64,000 nucleotides of DNA from Anaeramoeba flamelloides (GCA_027625915.1 JANTQA010000060.1:1240001-1304000); one strand, 5' to 3'. Shown: positions 11,277-23,278, counted from the stretch's first letter. A program made the numbers and translations. Notes: generated by a model from the sequence alone, not told the origin.

Positions 11277-14200
11277 TATCATCATCATTATCTCTATCAT
11301 TATTATTATTATTATTATTATGATGATGATGATTATTATTATTGTTTGCATTTTCCGATCTCTCAGAAAAATCTATTTGATCATCAATAGATAAATCGTC
11401 TAATTCAGTTGTAAAACTAGTATTATTAGAATTTGTTAAAAAGCTATTTTGTGAGAATTGCTCTTGATTCGGTAAAGTATTTCTTCTTTGTTTATTTATT
11501 GTTTTTTTGAGATTTTTCTTCTTTGTATCTTTGCTCGTTTGATGATTCTGCTTTTTGACATGAATTTTTCTTTTTTTTCCATCAGATAAAATTTGATAAT
11601 TTGGCTTCCTAGTGCACGTTGGCCTTGTTTGAAATCGAGTTTTTGGATCTGTAAATGTTGAATAAAAATTATAAAAAGTTTCTCGGTTGTGCTTTGGTAT
11701 AAAAGAAAATTTATAGTTTTTTTTAATTAAGGGTGTCACTTCGATTATGGAATCAAAACTACTTAATTCAATTAGAATTAAATATAAATCTGGATTTAAT
11801 TTCAATTTGGATTGTACTAAAATTTGATTTAATTGATTGAAATTGATATATTTTTCTATTTGCTTTTTAGAATCAACAAAATTACAAATTAGAAATCCAA
11901 TTAGTTTTAAAATTTCAATTTTTAAAGTCTCAGATTTAAATTTATTAAAGTTTTGTAACAAATTAATTAAAAATTCAGATTGATAAAATCTTCTTTTTAA
12001 ATAATATTTATCTTGATAATGTAATTTTTCAGATAAAAATGCTGATTTTATTGAATAGCATATCCGAAGTTTTAATTCAGTACTAATCTCATCATCAAAT
12101 AATAAAGTTAAATAATTGGTAATGCTTTTTAAACTTTTTTGATCAAGTATTATTAATTCTTGTAAAATGCTTAAAGAAAAATAAATACAATTTTGATAGA
12201 TATCTTTATTTTGATTTTCCACTTCTTCTTCTTCTTCTTCTTCTTTTTCTTTTTCATTTTCCTTTTCTTTTTCTTTGTCCTTTTTTTTATTTTCGATTCC
12301 AGTTTCAGTTTCTTGATTTCCACCACCATGATTATGTTTTTGTTTTTGCTCTTGTTCTTGTTCTTGAACACATTCATAATTTTGGAAAATTTTTATTATC
12401 AAATTCAAATTTTTAATTAAAATTAAAGATCTAAATTTTTCAATAATCATATTATCTTCTATTGAAATAAATAATCCGATTATTAATAATAAATTTTCTA
12501 ATTTTTTAATATTTTTTTCAAGATTTATTAGGTTTTCTTTTTGAACATTCTTCAATTTATTTGTGATATTCTTAATTGTGTGTAAAAAAAAATAATTAAT
12601 TTTCTCAATCAAATATTCCGCATCCTTATTTGAAAAAGTAATTCCTCGAGAAAAGAGATCTGTATATAATATGATCATTGAGTCCAATAAAATCAACTCA
12701 TGCTCAATAAATTTTTCGTTATCATTTTCTTGGAAGGATAAATAAATCGAATTAAATAATTTAGTGATTGGGAAAGGATCAAAGGAAGATAATAGAAATT
12801 GAATGATATTTAGCAATGAACTTAATTCTTTGAAAAATAATGTATTGGAATCTTTAATTAAAAAATATTTTAAGATTTTTTCAATTTTGTCAATAATCCC
12901 GAATTTTTCAAAAATAACCACATTTAATGGCCGAATTGCTAAAATGTCCTTTGCGCATTTGATTGCATGGAATTTTACTTGTGGTGAAATTGTATGCTTC
13001 ATTGCTTTAAAAATTAATTTTAATCCATCAATATTACCTATTCTATTTTTTTGTGTTCCATCGATGGTTAAGACAAATATAATATCAAACACCTTTTCAA
13101 TAAAATGATCTCTTTCTTCCTGTTTAATTTCTGCAACACGATCTAAGACTTGTAATAATCGTTTATATCCGTTCATTTCTAAAAAGGCTTCTTGGTTTCT
13201 TTTGTTTTTATATAACAATTTGCTAATGGTTTCAATTAAATCCAATCGTACTTCAGTAACAGCTTCTTTCAATAAATTGGTTAAGGATTTTAAAGCGCCT
13301 TGAACTAGCATAAATTCTTTAACAATTTCTTCTTCAGTTAATTTCTTTTGATCTTTTTCTTTATTTTCATTTTTGTTTTTCTTTTTGTCTTCTTCTTTTT
13401 TTTCAATCTCATCTGTTTTTTCTTGAACTTTTTTTTTATTATTCTTTTCTTTTTCTTTTTCGTTTTGTTTATTTTTATTTTCCTTTTCATTTTGTTTATT
13501 TTTATTTGTTTTTTTATTTTTTTTTTCATTTTTTTTTTCATTTTTTTGTTTGGTCTTTTTTTTTTCCTTTTCTTGTTGTTTATTATTTTCATCCTCATTA
13601 TTTTTATTATTTTCCTTTCCTTTATCTTTTGAATTTTGTTTATTTTCTTGTTTTTCTTCCTTTGATTCTTTTTTATTTATATCCAATGGTAATTCATCAT
13701 CTACCCCTAAATTATAATTTTCCTCAAGAATTTCTAAGCGTTCTTTTTCGTTTATCTCTTTATTTTCTTTATTATTAAACAACTTTCGCTCATCTAAATA
13801 TTCAATTTCAGATCGAATGGAGAGATTAGTCGGTGGATAGTCTGGTTGGTTTATTGAAATGGATCGAGACTTTGATTTTTTCATTTTCTTTTTAAATTCC
13901 TCTTCTACTTCTCCTTCACTTCCTTTTCCATTTCCCGTATTGTTTCCATTAAGAGTACTTTTTTCGTTTGAAATTATCTGTTCTGGGCCAATCAATTTCT
14001 CAATTTCTGAAACTAAAAAGTTACCAACATTCCATACAGCTCGGCCTACTTTATCAGTAATGGAAGGAACGTTTTCGAGATTTTCATTTGTTTCATTTGT
14101 TTGCTCTTCATTTTGACCTTGTTCAATTAATTGAGTTTCCTCATCATTCCGAATTTGTATAAATTTTGAAAAAGTTGTAATAATTTCTCGTGCCAGTCTT

Positions 14201-14424
14201 GGGTCATTATCTAATAATTGAGTGATCTTTTTAAAGCCCTCAAGTTTGCCAATGGCTAATGAAGACTCGACAGAATTGCTCATACTCCCAATAATACGAA
14301 CCAGAATCCTTTGTGATTCCACAGTTTTTAAATTGTCTAACAACCCCAAAAACCGTGATAAAATAATTGGTGTGTCGCGAATAACTGCATGATATCGCTC
14401 ATCTCGTAAAATTAATTCAATCAC
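6016..14424 (-). CDS. Giant BEACH-family-like protein without BEACH/WD40 (about 2,800 aa)
   Basis: One uninterrupted 2,802-residue frame. Order of parts: armadillo/HEAT-like helices (residues 1–115 and about 365–690); Lys/Glu low complexity (about 150–360); helical region (735–940); Asp/Asn tract (1000–1110); ConA-like lectin/LamG-type sandwich (about 1260–1500, with GWHHLILTQKK, VSLFINGNYI and FLNGKISQVTFLEGGFD); a long Lys/Glu/Asn repeat (1560–1750); a block like the DUF4704 region of neurobeachin proteins (about 1820–2125, IQKIGGIEICFPFFEF then NGYSMLFYIL); acidic tract (2210–2275); helices; and a coiled coil (about 2665–2745). Neurobeachin/Lvs proteins have the same ARM–lectin–DUF4704 order but continue into PH-BEACH-WD40, which is absent here. 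The family acts as a membrane-trafficking scaffold. The first codon of this span is GTG and the frame stays open, without ATG, to 14556, so an upstream exon probably supplies the start. Confidence 0.85.
9265..9560 (-). repeat. Hexanucleotide-type Lys/Glu/Asn coding repeat inside the giant ORF
   Basis: The plus strand is pure pyrimidine-plus-A here, built on units such as TTTTTC, TTTTCC and TTTTCA. Read on the minus strand these give alternating Glu-Lys and Glu-Asn. The frame stays open through it. It separates the lectin-like domain from the DUF4704-like block and probably forms a charged single helix or disordered linker. Such tracts change length readily by slippage. Spurious long open frames on the plus strand (Phe/Leu/Ser-rich) are shadows of this repeat. 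Confidence 0.85.
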
Positions 14425-14689
14425 ATTTAATGCCTTTTCAATAAGATCCTTTGTAATCTGTGTTAATGATTGAAATTCGTTTTTCTTTCCTTTTTTTTTT
14501 TCATTTTCGTTTTCTTCTTTTTCTTTGGATATTTCTTTTGAATTCCTTTTTTGTTTTTAATTTTTTTATAATTTTTAGTGAGCAATATAAAAAAAAAAAA
14601 AGAATAATTTTTAGTTTGAAAAAAATAAATACTAAATCAAATAAATCATTTTCTATTTTTTTTTTCTTTTTTGTTAGATTGATAATTAA

Positions 14690-15197
14690 TTAGTACTACG
14701 AGCACATTTTTCTTTTAATTTTTGTTTTCAATGTGTTCATTTCTTTTTTTATTTTACAATTACTGGAAATTTCATAATTAATTATTTTCCAATAATTTTA
14801 ATCCAGTAATAATTTGATGAACACTATTTTTAATAAGCAATATTTATTTGATCATATTCTTAATATTTTCATTTTTTTTTTTTTTTTAATAATTTTGTTT
14901 TTTTTTAATAATTTCTCTTTTTTTTTTAAATAAATTAAATTACATCAATATAGAATCAAAAAAAGATAAGTCTACTAAAAATAAAATTTTTTTATTCTTT
15001 TCTAAAAATATGATCAAATAAATATTGTTTATTAAAAATAGTGTTTTTTTTATTCTCAAATGGGTTGTAATTATTTGGAAAGAGTTTAGATTTTATATCA
15101 GTTGCAAATTTTTGGGAATAGTCACAGAAAAAAATTATACAATGAAAATTGAAAACATAAAATTGTCGATGTAATATGTCCCTACGACCCAAAAAAC
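14690..15197. mobile_element. Foldback (long inverted repeat) element upstream of the giant gene
   Basis: Two arms are inverted copies of each other. The clearest match is the stretch with ACACTATTTTTAATAA and GCAATATTTATTTGATCATA at about 14820–14863 against the minus strand of about 14999–15046. Weaker matching extends outward, with TGTTTTCAAT in both arms, to TACTACGAGCACAT at about 14693 and its partner near 15171–15195. The whole is about 500 bp with no coding capacity that I trust, consistent with a foldback MITE. It lies within 300 bp of the open 5' end of the giant ORF, where a promoter or first exon is expected. A 66-residue minus frame in the right arm follows from the inverted sequence. 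Confidence 0.6.
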
Positions 15198-17439
15198 ACT
15201 AAAAATGGAAAACTGATCAAATACTTTCCATTAATACAATTAAAAAAACAAAATGATAAAATAAAAATAAATAAAGTTTCAATTTAGCTTTTTCTTGAAA
15301 ACATTTTTTGACAAAATCATTGAATTCAAACTTGAAATTATGTATATTTTTAGATACACTATCTTGTTTTAACTCATTTACTAAAACAAATTCTAAATTA
15401 TGGGAATTTTCTTTTCACAAAAGGCACTAATTTGGTCCTCAAATGTTTTTTTTAGTTTTAAATGGTAAAATAAAAAAAAAGTTCAACTAAAAGGATAAAC
15501 TTTCTGGAAAAGCATTCTAATTTAATATATTAACTTATTCTTTGATTTCAAACTTTTCTCAACCCCAATTTTTCAAAAAAAAATAAAAAAGTGCACAGTA
15601 ATTTCAAAAAATATTTTCGATATTAAAAAGTTTTGAGTGTTTTTATTCTAAAAAAATTTATCCCAGTGGTTAATTGAATTAAGCTATAAAGCTAGATTTC
15701 GAAAAATATTAATCAGAAAAAAATAGTGCTTAATTTTATTAAGGACATATATAAAAAAAAAAAAAAAAAAAAAAATTTGTGATTTCATTGATACAATAAA
15801 TATGAAGAAAATAAAGATTTATTTTTGTTTGAATCATTAACGAAATACTTTTTGAAACAATTGTCTTTTTTAACAAAGAGTTTTTCAATTTTTTGAAAAA
15901 CTGTAACAAAGTATTCACAAAATCATTTAAATTTGTGAATAGTGTTTTTTAAAAAATTACTTAGCCATCTTGTTTTTTTGTTATATTGTATTTGAAAAAA
16001 TATAAAAATTATTCTTTTTGACATTCATTATGACATTTTTTTTTTTTACAGTCGATTTATGAATCCGAATATAAAATTCACAATTAGTAAAAATTGATTA
16101 GAAGAGGATTAAAAATTTCTTCTGATAAATTGTAAAACAAACGAAATTTTTATTTTTTTTATTTTTGAGAACTTTTTTTTGAATGATTTCCTATTGGTGA
16201 AAAATCAAAATGAAAATTCTGTGTAGTAACTTTAAATTTTTTTAAAGTAAACTTGATTATTGAATTACCAAAATGTTATTTTAAATCATTTGGATTATTA
16301 AAAATTTAAAAAGTTATTTTTATAAAAAATAATGAGATAAAAAAAAATGTTCATTTAGAAATTTCATAAATTGGTAATTAATCTCAAAAGTTTTTGAAAT
16401 ACTTTAATTTATTCTAAAAGTTACAAAAAAGATGATCTAGGTGTAATTTTAAATCGAATCATTGCTTTTTAAAAACTGAAATCCACTAATTTTTAGAAAT
16501 TTCCTGGTTGATATAAAATTTTTGACGTTTAAGCACTGAAAAAGAATTGGAACAAAATCTCTCTTAATTTCAGGACAGAGTTACATAAACTGCAAATAAC
16601 GTAATTCTTGAAGGAAATGAAATATTCACGCTCTTGCCTTATTTGAAAATGTCTCTAATTTCAAATTAGTGTTTAGAGCGCACATGCACTAAGATTGTGT
16701 TGGTATATTTAACGATAAAAAAAAAAGAAAGATTTTTTTTTCTCTTTTTGATTCTTTGAATAATAATGGTATATAATTTGTAATTTCTTCTTTATTTTCG
16801 TAATTGTTTTTTAAAATAGTTGATTTTTTTTTTTTTTTTATAAATAAAATATTACTCCCCACCCAGCAGTTTATTTATTGTGTTTTAGTTTTTCAATGTT
16901 TTTAATGTATCATATTGAAATTAAATAACCTTTTAAAGTATAAAAACAAAATTAGTTTCCTTCTTTTTACATTTTTTTTTTTTTTTTTTTTCAATTTCTT
17001 TTATAAACTTCACCAAACAAATGTCTACTGAAATACAATATTAACAATTATATTAACTCAACAAAATACTCTATTCAAAATAATTTAAAAAAGAGGGGTT
17101 TAAAAGGGTTCATTCCTCTCATTTTTACACATTAAAATTATGTTAAATGTATCAAATGATCAATTTAGCAGAGATTAAAGGAATGTCCAAAAGTGCTATA
17201 TTCACCTAGGTTGCAGTTTAACTCTAGTATAACTTAATTTGGTTGTGATCAAAGTACGTTTAATTTTTTCTCTCCAAGTTAAATCGATCAAAAGTAAAGC
17301 ACATTATAACGAAAAAAAAAAAAAAAATGTTCACCAACATATTTTTGAAAATTTTGATCTTTTTCTTTTTTTTTCAACTTTAGTCAAGTTAAAAATTTTG
17401 TTTTTCCAAAAATAAAAAAAAAACAATTTAATTTCAAAA
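15198..17439. other. A+T-rich intergenic DNA, no gene seen
   Basis: Homopolymer A and T runs and short interrupted frames only. A T-run with a pyrimidine tract lies near 16970–17000. A short less A+T-rich patch (about 16560–16700) has no coding signal. No tRNA-like box pair, repeat arm or splice-bounded frame was recognised. Confidence 0.5.
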
Positions 17440-18640
17440 TTTAGCAATAAAAAGATAAGTAATGAAACAGATCTCTTAAAAGAAGAAGAAAAACAATAAT
17501 GAGAATCATTTGACAAGCCAGAAGAAGAAATTGAAATGAATTAAATTCATCACAAGAAGGAACTTTTAGAATTAAGATAAAGTTCAACACAAAAAAATAC
17601 CTTAAGATCGATCAATGTTATTCAAAAATGATATAAAGAATTCAATCAAAAGAGCAAAATAATAATAACAATAATTTGGTCATGAATGATATTACCAAAA
17701 TACCATTTAACGATTTGGATTTGTTAACATTAAAAACTTCCCCTCAGTTAATAATGTACACTACAATGAATTCTTCAGATACATTACAAAAAGTCATCTT
17801 TTTATGTTGATTAAAGGTATTTAAAATCTTTTATCCACAGATTAAAATAAATTATTTTTTTTTTAAAAAAGGTGTTTTTTTCGTTTTTTATTGATTTATT
17901 CTATTGTAAATACCCACTTGATTATAAAGTAGTTGTAAGGAAGAGTGGTATTGATTTATCGAAAAATTATTGAATTTTACTGTGTTTTTAAGTACTTTGG
18001 TACAAATAACTGACTTAAATGGAAAATTAATTGGATAAATATATTCTTCTTGGGTTTGTTTTTTTGGATTGGAAAGTGAGTTGAACAAAAAATAAACTCA
18101 AAAAAACTATATTTTTTGCAAAAAAAAATTAATTTGTGGTCTGTGGAGAAAAGATCCTAAATACCTTTAATTAAAAAAAAAAAGTATGACTTTTTGTAAT
18201 GTATCTGAAGAATTCATTTGGAGTGCACATCCTTAAAACAGAGAAATGAAAAATAGTATAAATGGAAAAGTAAGAAAGAATTATTTTATTATTTATCATG
18301 TACTTTGAAAGAGAATTTGCCCAGAAAACAATTCCAAATTTTGCTGAATGATTTAGGCCTAATTGAATTTACAGGAACAAATAATATTTTAAATAACAAA
18401 TAATGTTTTAAATAGCAAATTTATGAAATTTTGAAAAGATCTTCAGCAAGGAAAACTCCATGATGGATTAAAAAGCAAGAAGGTGAAAAATTTATTCAAA
18501 ATTTAAAGATAGAAGAACCAAAATCCTTGTTAATTATGTCTTTTTGGACTCGTTCGAAATTAAAATCTTTAAGAGGTGGAGAATGTAGTAAATTACTTTA
18601 CAAGTAGAATTGGGACTCGAGAAAAAATATTAAATAAAAA
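17440..18640 (+). pseudogene. Possible decayed protein gene, interrupted by a foldback element
   Basis: Protein-like stretches remain in shifting plus frames on both sides of the inserted element at 17756–18228. At about 18296–18390 one frame gives LPRKQFQILLNDLGLIEFTG; at about 18466–18606 another gives KQEGEKFIQNLKIEEPKSLL and LIMSFWTRSKLKSLRGGECS. The left part (about 17450–17700) yields only charged fragments such as LLKEEEKQ. Codon use and mixed hydrophobicity differ from the surrounding A/T runs. No family is recognised, and host gene versus transposon origin cannot be decided. Stops and frame changes separate the pieces. Confidence 0.35.
17756..18228. mobile_element. Foldback MITE with arms of about 85 bp
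   Basis: The left arm (17756–17841) and right arm (18140–18228) are inverted repeats of high similarity over about 85 bases. Both carry GAATTCTTCAGATACATTAC followed by AAAAAGTCAT, then TTAAAGGTATTTA and ending at CCACAGA. The spacer of about 300 bp is A+T-rich; a 66-codon minus frame there is probably chance. Arm length relative to the total (about 473 bp) is typical of foldback non-autonomous DNA transposons. The superfamily is unknown. No second copy was noticed in the window. Confidence 0.8.
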
Positions 18641-19764
18641 GGCTTTACTTTTGATTTTCTGAATTTTTTTTTATTTTTTTGTTATTAATTATTTTGGAAA
18701 TCTCAACAAATAACATTCAATCTTCGAAACTGTTTTTTCCAATAATCTCACATTTACTAATTCTTTTACAAAATATCAACGAAAGCACACCCACTACGCT
18801 CGGCATGAGATTTCTGCAGTTATTTTATCAAAGATCGCAGAATAACGTTGTTTAATTTTACAAACAAAATTACAAAAAAGTATGGGTGTAACTTTTTTTC
18901 GGCTTTAATTGTTCCTTTAAAACTGTTTTTTTACACCTTAAAGGTGTAAGCGATTTTAAATCTTGAATCTGATAATTTTTCGTTACAAATTGATTGTGGT
19001 TTAAGACGGGTAATGATTTCAAAAAAATTAGTGCAGCTTTTTTTAAAAAAATGAAAAGACTAAAAATTTGAAAAAGCGTAACTACAATCACTTCAAAAGA
19101 GCGAGTAAGAACTTTTTTAAAACTTTTAGTACTCATTTTTTTAAAATCGGCTGTAACAATTTTTATTCGAAAAAAAATATTTTCAAAAGTTCTTTGAATA
19201 AATCTATTTTAAACAACATCACGTTTCTCTTTGGAAAATATTTTTTTAACAAAGGAAGTGAAAAAATATCGTATTAAATAATTTTTTAAGATACAGTTGT
19301 TTTAAAAAATGAGAAGAAAAGTTCTATAAAGATGCTACCCAAACTGGTTAAAAAGAGTGAGCCAAACTGTTTGAACGACACTTTTTGAAAACTTGTAGTA
19401 ATCTCTTTTGTAAAATAACTGTACCAAATAAAGAATTCTAATGCTGTGAAATTCAACAACTAGGTTAATTGGTAATTTATTGGTTGATTGAAATAATTAT
19501 TAGTAAATAACTTTAAACAAAGAATTTTTGATTGTTTTGATTTATTTTCAGTGGGGCTATTTTTTACAGTTTTCATTAAACTAATTAGAATCATTTTAAT
19601 TGGATTTAAAACGTTTGGATCATTATTTGGTGTTTTCAAAAAATAAAAAATAATAAAAAAAAAAGAAAGAAAAAAAAGCACTAATTTTTTGGGCTAAAGT
19701 AAAAACAAAAAGCACCAAATAGGTTTGAGGAGAAAAGTAGAATCAAAAAGTAAATGAGAAATCG
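18641..19764. other. Intergenic, with one G+C-elevated patch
   Basis: Mostly A/T runs. At 18781–18820 the composition rises sharply (CACACCCACTACGCTCGGCA). A short plus frame around it (about 18735–18845) would encode KYQRKHTHYARHEISA between stops; no family can be named. 18890–19180 contains several short inverted motifs (GTGTAA/TTACAC types). A minus frame at 19460–19681 contains NDPNVLNPIKMILISLMK but starts in a T tract with no ATG, and its phase does not fit the neighbouring gene. Confidence 0.4.
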
Positions 19765-20185
19765 TTACCGATCAACAACTTCAATAATCTCTTTCAGCAC
19801 ATCTGTACAATCGCCTATAATTACGTCAAGTGGTATTGAGTTTTGTTTTTGTGCCCATTCATTATAAGACTGTTGAAATGTATCAAGAAATGTTGTAAGT
19901 TTAATTGAAGCTTTTTTTAAATCACTAAAACGGGTAACAAGCAAGAAGGATTAAAAAAGAGAAATTTATTTTTTTTAGGTTTGTTTGTTTGTTGTTGTTT
20001 TTTTTTTGAACAAGCACAAGAAGAACAAAATCTATCAGAATTTCTTTTTTTTTTTTTGAAAAAAAGATCCAAAGTTTCTTGCTGGAGACTTACCCTTGCT
20101 GTGAAAGTTTTAAGTATTCTTCCCAAAGTTTCCGAAGTTTTTTATAAGTACCACGAAGTGCCCATCGAACTTTCAAATTTTGCAT
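19765..20185 (-). CDS. Small two-exon gene, 83 aa, unknown function
   Basis: Exon 1 (20094–20185) begins with ATG and encodes MQNLKVRWALRGTYKKLRKL followed by a helical stretch. It ends CAA GG|GTAAGT, a consensus donor. Exon 2 (19765–19924) follows a TTTTAG acceptor, restores the frame, and encodes pieces such as KLTTFLDTFQQSYNEWAQKQ and LDVIIGDCTDVLKEIIEV, ending at VVDR then TAA. The intron is 169 nt and its body is T-rich. Both exons are clearly less A+T-biased than their surroundings, and the joined protein is a plausible compact helical domain without signal peptide or membrane span. I recognise no family. An alternative is that TAA belongs to a donor (CG|GTAACG) and a further exon follows, but no exon in phase was found down to 19460. 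Confidence 0.6.
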
Positions 20186-22687
20186 TTTCAATTTTTTTTT
20201 AATCACTGCTGTTTGTAATCAGTCGTGGATAAAAAATTGATTTAAAATTTTGAAAAAAATGATAATATTGGAACAATTTTTTTCAATACATTCCAATAAA
20301 TTTGTTAAAAAGAATCAGAATTAATCCTCTGTCTGGTTACCAAGAGTGTTATTTTTTTTGTGATTGTGTATTTTACTTTTTTTTTTTTTAGGATTTTGCC
20401 ACTAAAATGCTAGATGTTCGATCACTTAGGTAGCAAAATTTTGCTTATGTATTTTCCAATACGTTTTGTTTTTGTCCAATGGCCATAATTGTAATTCAAG
20501 TTTTATATTTATTGCAATAAATAAGTAACTCTTTTATGGAAAAATATCGGATAAAATCGATGCGAAAAAATCAAAACAATTACACTATATTCATTCTTGT
20601 TTTTTTTATAATGTCCCCTTACTACAAAGAATGCCTTTTTGTTTTGAGAGAATATTTTGATTTTTTAAAGAATGATTCAACATTTTTAAGAAATATTTTT
20701 TTTTTCTATTTTCATCAAGTTATTAGTTCTTCACAAAACAATAAAAATTTTACAAATAGGGTTATTATTAAAAGGAATTATCAGAAAAACAAAAAACCTA
20801 ATTTTTCACTTTTTATCCAAATGATTATTATTATCCAGAATCACTTCCCCTTTCATTTTTTCTTCAATTCATTTTTCGGAAAAATCGTTCACTTTTTAAA
20901 GGATTAATTTTTCCAAGAATTTCCACTCAATTCTTTTCTTTTTGATTTTTAAATTGAGTCAAACCTTTGGGTTTAAAAAGTTCAAAACTATTTTATAATT
21001 TGGAACATTAATAGAACCTGAAAACAAAAAGTAAAATCAATAAAAAGAAGAAATAAAGCAACTCAAAAGTTTAATTCATTATATTCTTTTCAACCGAATC
21101 AACAAAAACAATTTAAATCTACTTTTTTTATCAAAATATTGCTGTTATTTTTGAGATCCCAAAAAATAGAAAAATTTTTCCAACAATTTTTTAATAATTG
21201 ATCAATCAAAGAAAAATGCTTACTAAAAGGTAGTAATAAAAATACTATTATTTTTAACACCCGACTTTGTCTTAAATTATATATTTATTGTTTTATTTAT
21301 TGATCTTACTTTTTTCTCAGGTTCTGTAAGGGTTTTCCGCTTAAAATATTTGTTATTCTTTTTTTGAGTGTTTCGCTATTTTCCCCCAATCAGAAAGATT
21401 TCATCAAAAAAAAAAAACTTGCGAATATCATTCATGATTCTAATTATTTTGATTTGCCTCATATTTAACTATCTGTTCATTGAGTGTGTATTAATTATTG
21501 TTTTTATTGGGCTTTTTGGAGAAATGAATATTTGGAATGCGTTGTGTCAAAATTGAAAACTTTTTATGTTTATCTGATAAAAACCATAATGGTAGAGAAA
21601 AAATCTAGGGATCAAGTTATAAAAGAGCTTTTGTATTTTCAAGGCCTTAGATAAAAAAAAAAAAAAAAAAAAGAATGCGGTGTTTAAATAATAATGATAG
21701 AACACCTTGGTTGTGGTGGGTTCATATAGTATTATTTGAACGGGTTCAAAAAAATAAAAAATGGGTAAAAATGTTCAAAAAAATTGAATCTTACGAAAAA
21801 TAGATTATTTTTTATTTTTACTCAGTTAAAAAAAAAAAATTGGATCAGTTTGATTGGATTTTTAATGATATTTCAATATTAGACCTAATATAAAAATAAA
21901 TTAAAAAATATATCTTGAATTACATAAAAAAATAAATTATTTTGAAAAATTTTCTTTTAAAACAATTAAAAAAAGAGAGAAATAAGATGGATAGAAACGA
22001 AACTGGGTAAATTTACTTTTAGTTGATATAAAATTTGCTTTTAGACATTATTATTTGTGATTTTTTTTTGTCAATTCTGAAAAAAAAATATCTTCATAAC
22101 ATATATTTTTTAAAAATTCTAGATGAGATTTTGTAACATCACACTTTACATTAAAAACATATATATTTTTTCCATTTGAAGTTTTTTTTTTCAATGATTA
22201 AAATAATAATATTGGTATCACTACAAATTAAAGTGTTTTCATTTATTTCAATTTTGCTATTTTAAAAATTATAGTATCTATTATTTTTTAATTTGAAATT
22301 TTATAAATTTTTTTTTTGAATTTGAAATCAAATAAATTTTAAATAAATCTTCTTTTTAATTAAAATAGCCCTTTTTAGGTGGCCAACATATCAATGAAAA
22401 ATTCCTTGTTCAAATCCTTCATGGTGATATTTAATAAGGGTCGCGTTTTGGTAGTATATCAATATATCTATATGTGACACGTCGTAAATTTTTTTGTTTG
22501 TAAATCAAAAAAGATATTAAATCCTGTTTTTTCGAAATTTTAAACTTATTTTTTTTTCGTTTCATATGTTTTTTTATTTTATTCTACTTTGAAAAATACG
22601 TTTAATATATTGAAATCGTATTTTTGGTTTACGGGCTGTGAAAAAATTAAAAAGAAAAAACTTAAAAACAGCCATATGTATATATAG
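20186..22687. other. A+T-rich intergenic DNA with one doubtful ORF
   Basis: A plus frame 20536–20907 starts with a true ATG and could encode 123 residues (Phe/Lys/Asn-rich, with hydrophobic patches). Its composition is that expected of random A/T-rich DNA and it has no recognisable motif. 22375–22460 is a less A+T-rich patch containing GTTCAAATCC, which cannot be folded into a tRNA. The rest is homopolymer-rich. Confidence 0.4.
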
Positions 22688-23278
22688 ATAAGGTATTTCA
22701 AAAAAAGTGGGGCATTTTTTTTTTTACATTTCATAAAAAATAATCTTTTTTAGTAATGGAATCATTAATAAACTATACCAAATTAAGTTTAATATTAATA
22801 CCAATTGAATCAACCACTTATGTATTTATTTCAAAGTATGTTAGTTGAAATATTCTCAAAAAATGAAAAAAAAAAAAATAGCACTTTTTTTGGTTAAAGC
22901 AATGTACGACCAATTTCAATAAAAAACCGGAAATATGGAAAGGGAACAAATGATTTTTTAAACAGCCAAACGCGGTTATATATTTTTAATTATATTGTAA
23001 AAATTGTTGAGATTATACAAGTTAGGAAAATATTTTTTTCAATCAAAAAGAAAATAATAAACACCAATTTTCACCAAAAAAAATATCCGTTTCAATCGAG
23101 ATCATAAATTTTAATATATTTTATTTCTGCAATACAATATTAAGAAACAAATTGAATTGTTACCAAGAATCTATAAATGGTTTTTAATGATTTTATATAT
23201 TTAAATCCTTTTTTGAAGAATTGGTTACATAAATATATTTTAAAATAAATCTGCCCCACATTCTTGGAAATAGCTTAT
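22688..23278. mobile_element. Tc1/mariner-like MITE, family A, copy 1 (591 bp)
   Basis: Terminal inverted repeats ATAAGGTATTTCAAAAAAAG / ATAAGCTATTTCCAAGAATG (right end read on the other strand) are both followed by TGGGGCA. Related copies sit at 41168–41750 (inverted), 42318–42967 and, more decayed, 45270–45690. A shared internal block (ACCAATTTCAATAAAAAA plus about 200 bp) allows the copies to be aligned by eye. No transposase is visible. The right end abuts the Tc1-like element at 23279 with only a shared TATA between them, consistent with a TA target. Confidence 0.8.

Noticed and set aside
13348-13778. Plus- and minus-frame ORFs rich in Phe or Lys near 13.5 kb
   Set aside because: Other frames of the low-complexity Lys/Glu segment of the giant gene.
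18735-18845. Histone H2B-like fragment
   Set aside because: A few residues (IFE, ARHEI) resemble the H2B helix, but the match is too short and gapped, and key positions are absent.
19460-19681. Third exon for the 83-residue gene
   Set aside because: The frame begins in a poly-T tract with GTG, and no acceptor gives the phase left by exon 2; exon 2 already ends in TAA.
20536-20907. 123-codon ATG frame
   Set aside because: Composition is what A/T-rich random DNA gives (Phe, Lys, Asn, Ile); no motif, no splice sites, no second copy.
22375-22450. tRNA-like segment with GTTCAAATCC
   Set aside because: No matching A box at the right distance and no acceptor-stem pairing.
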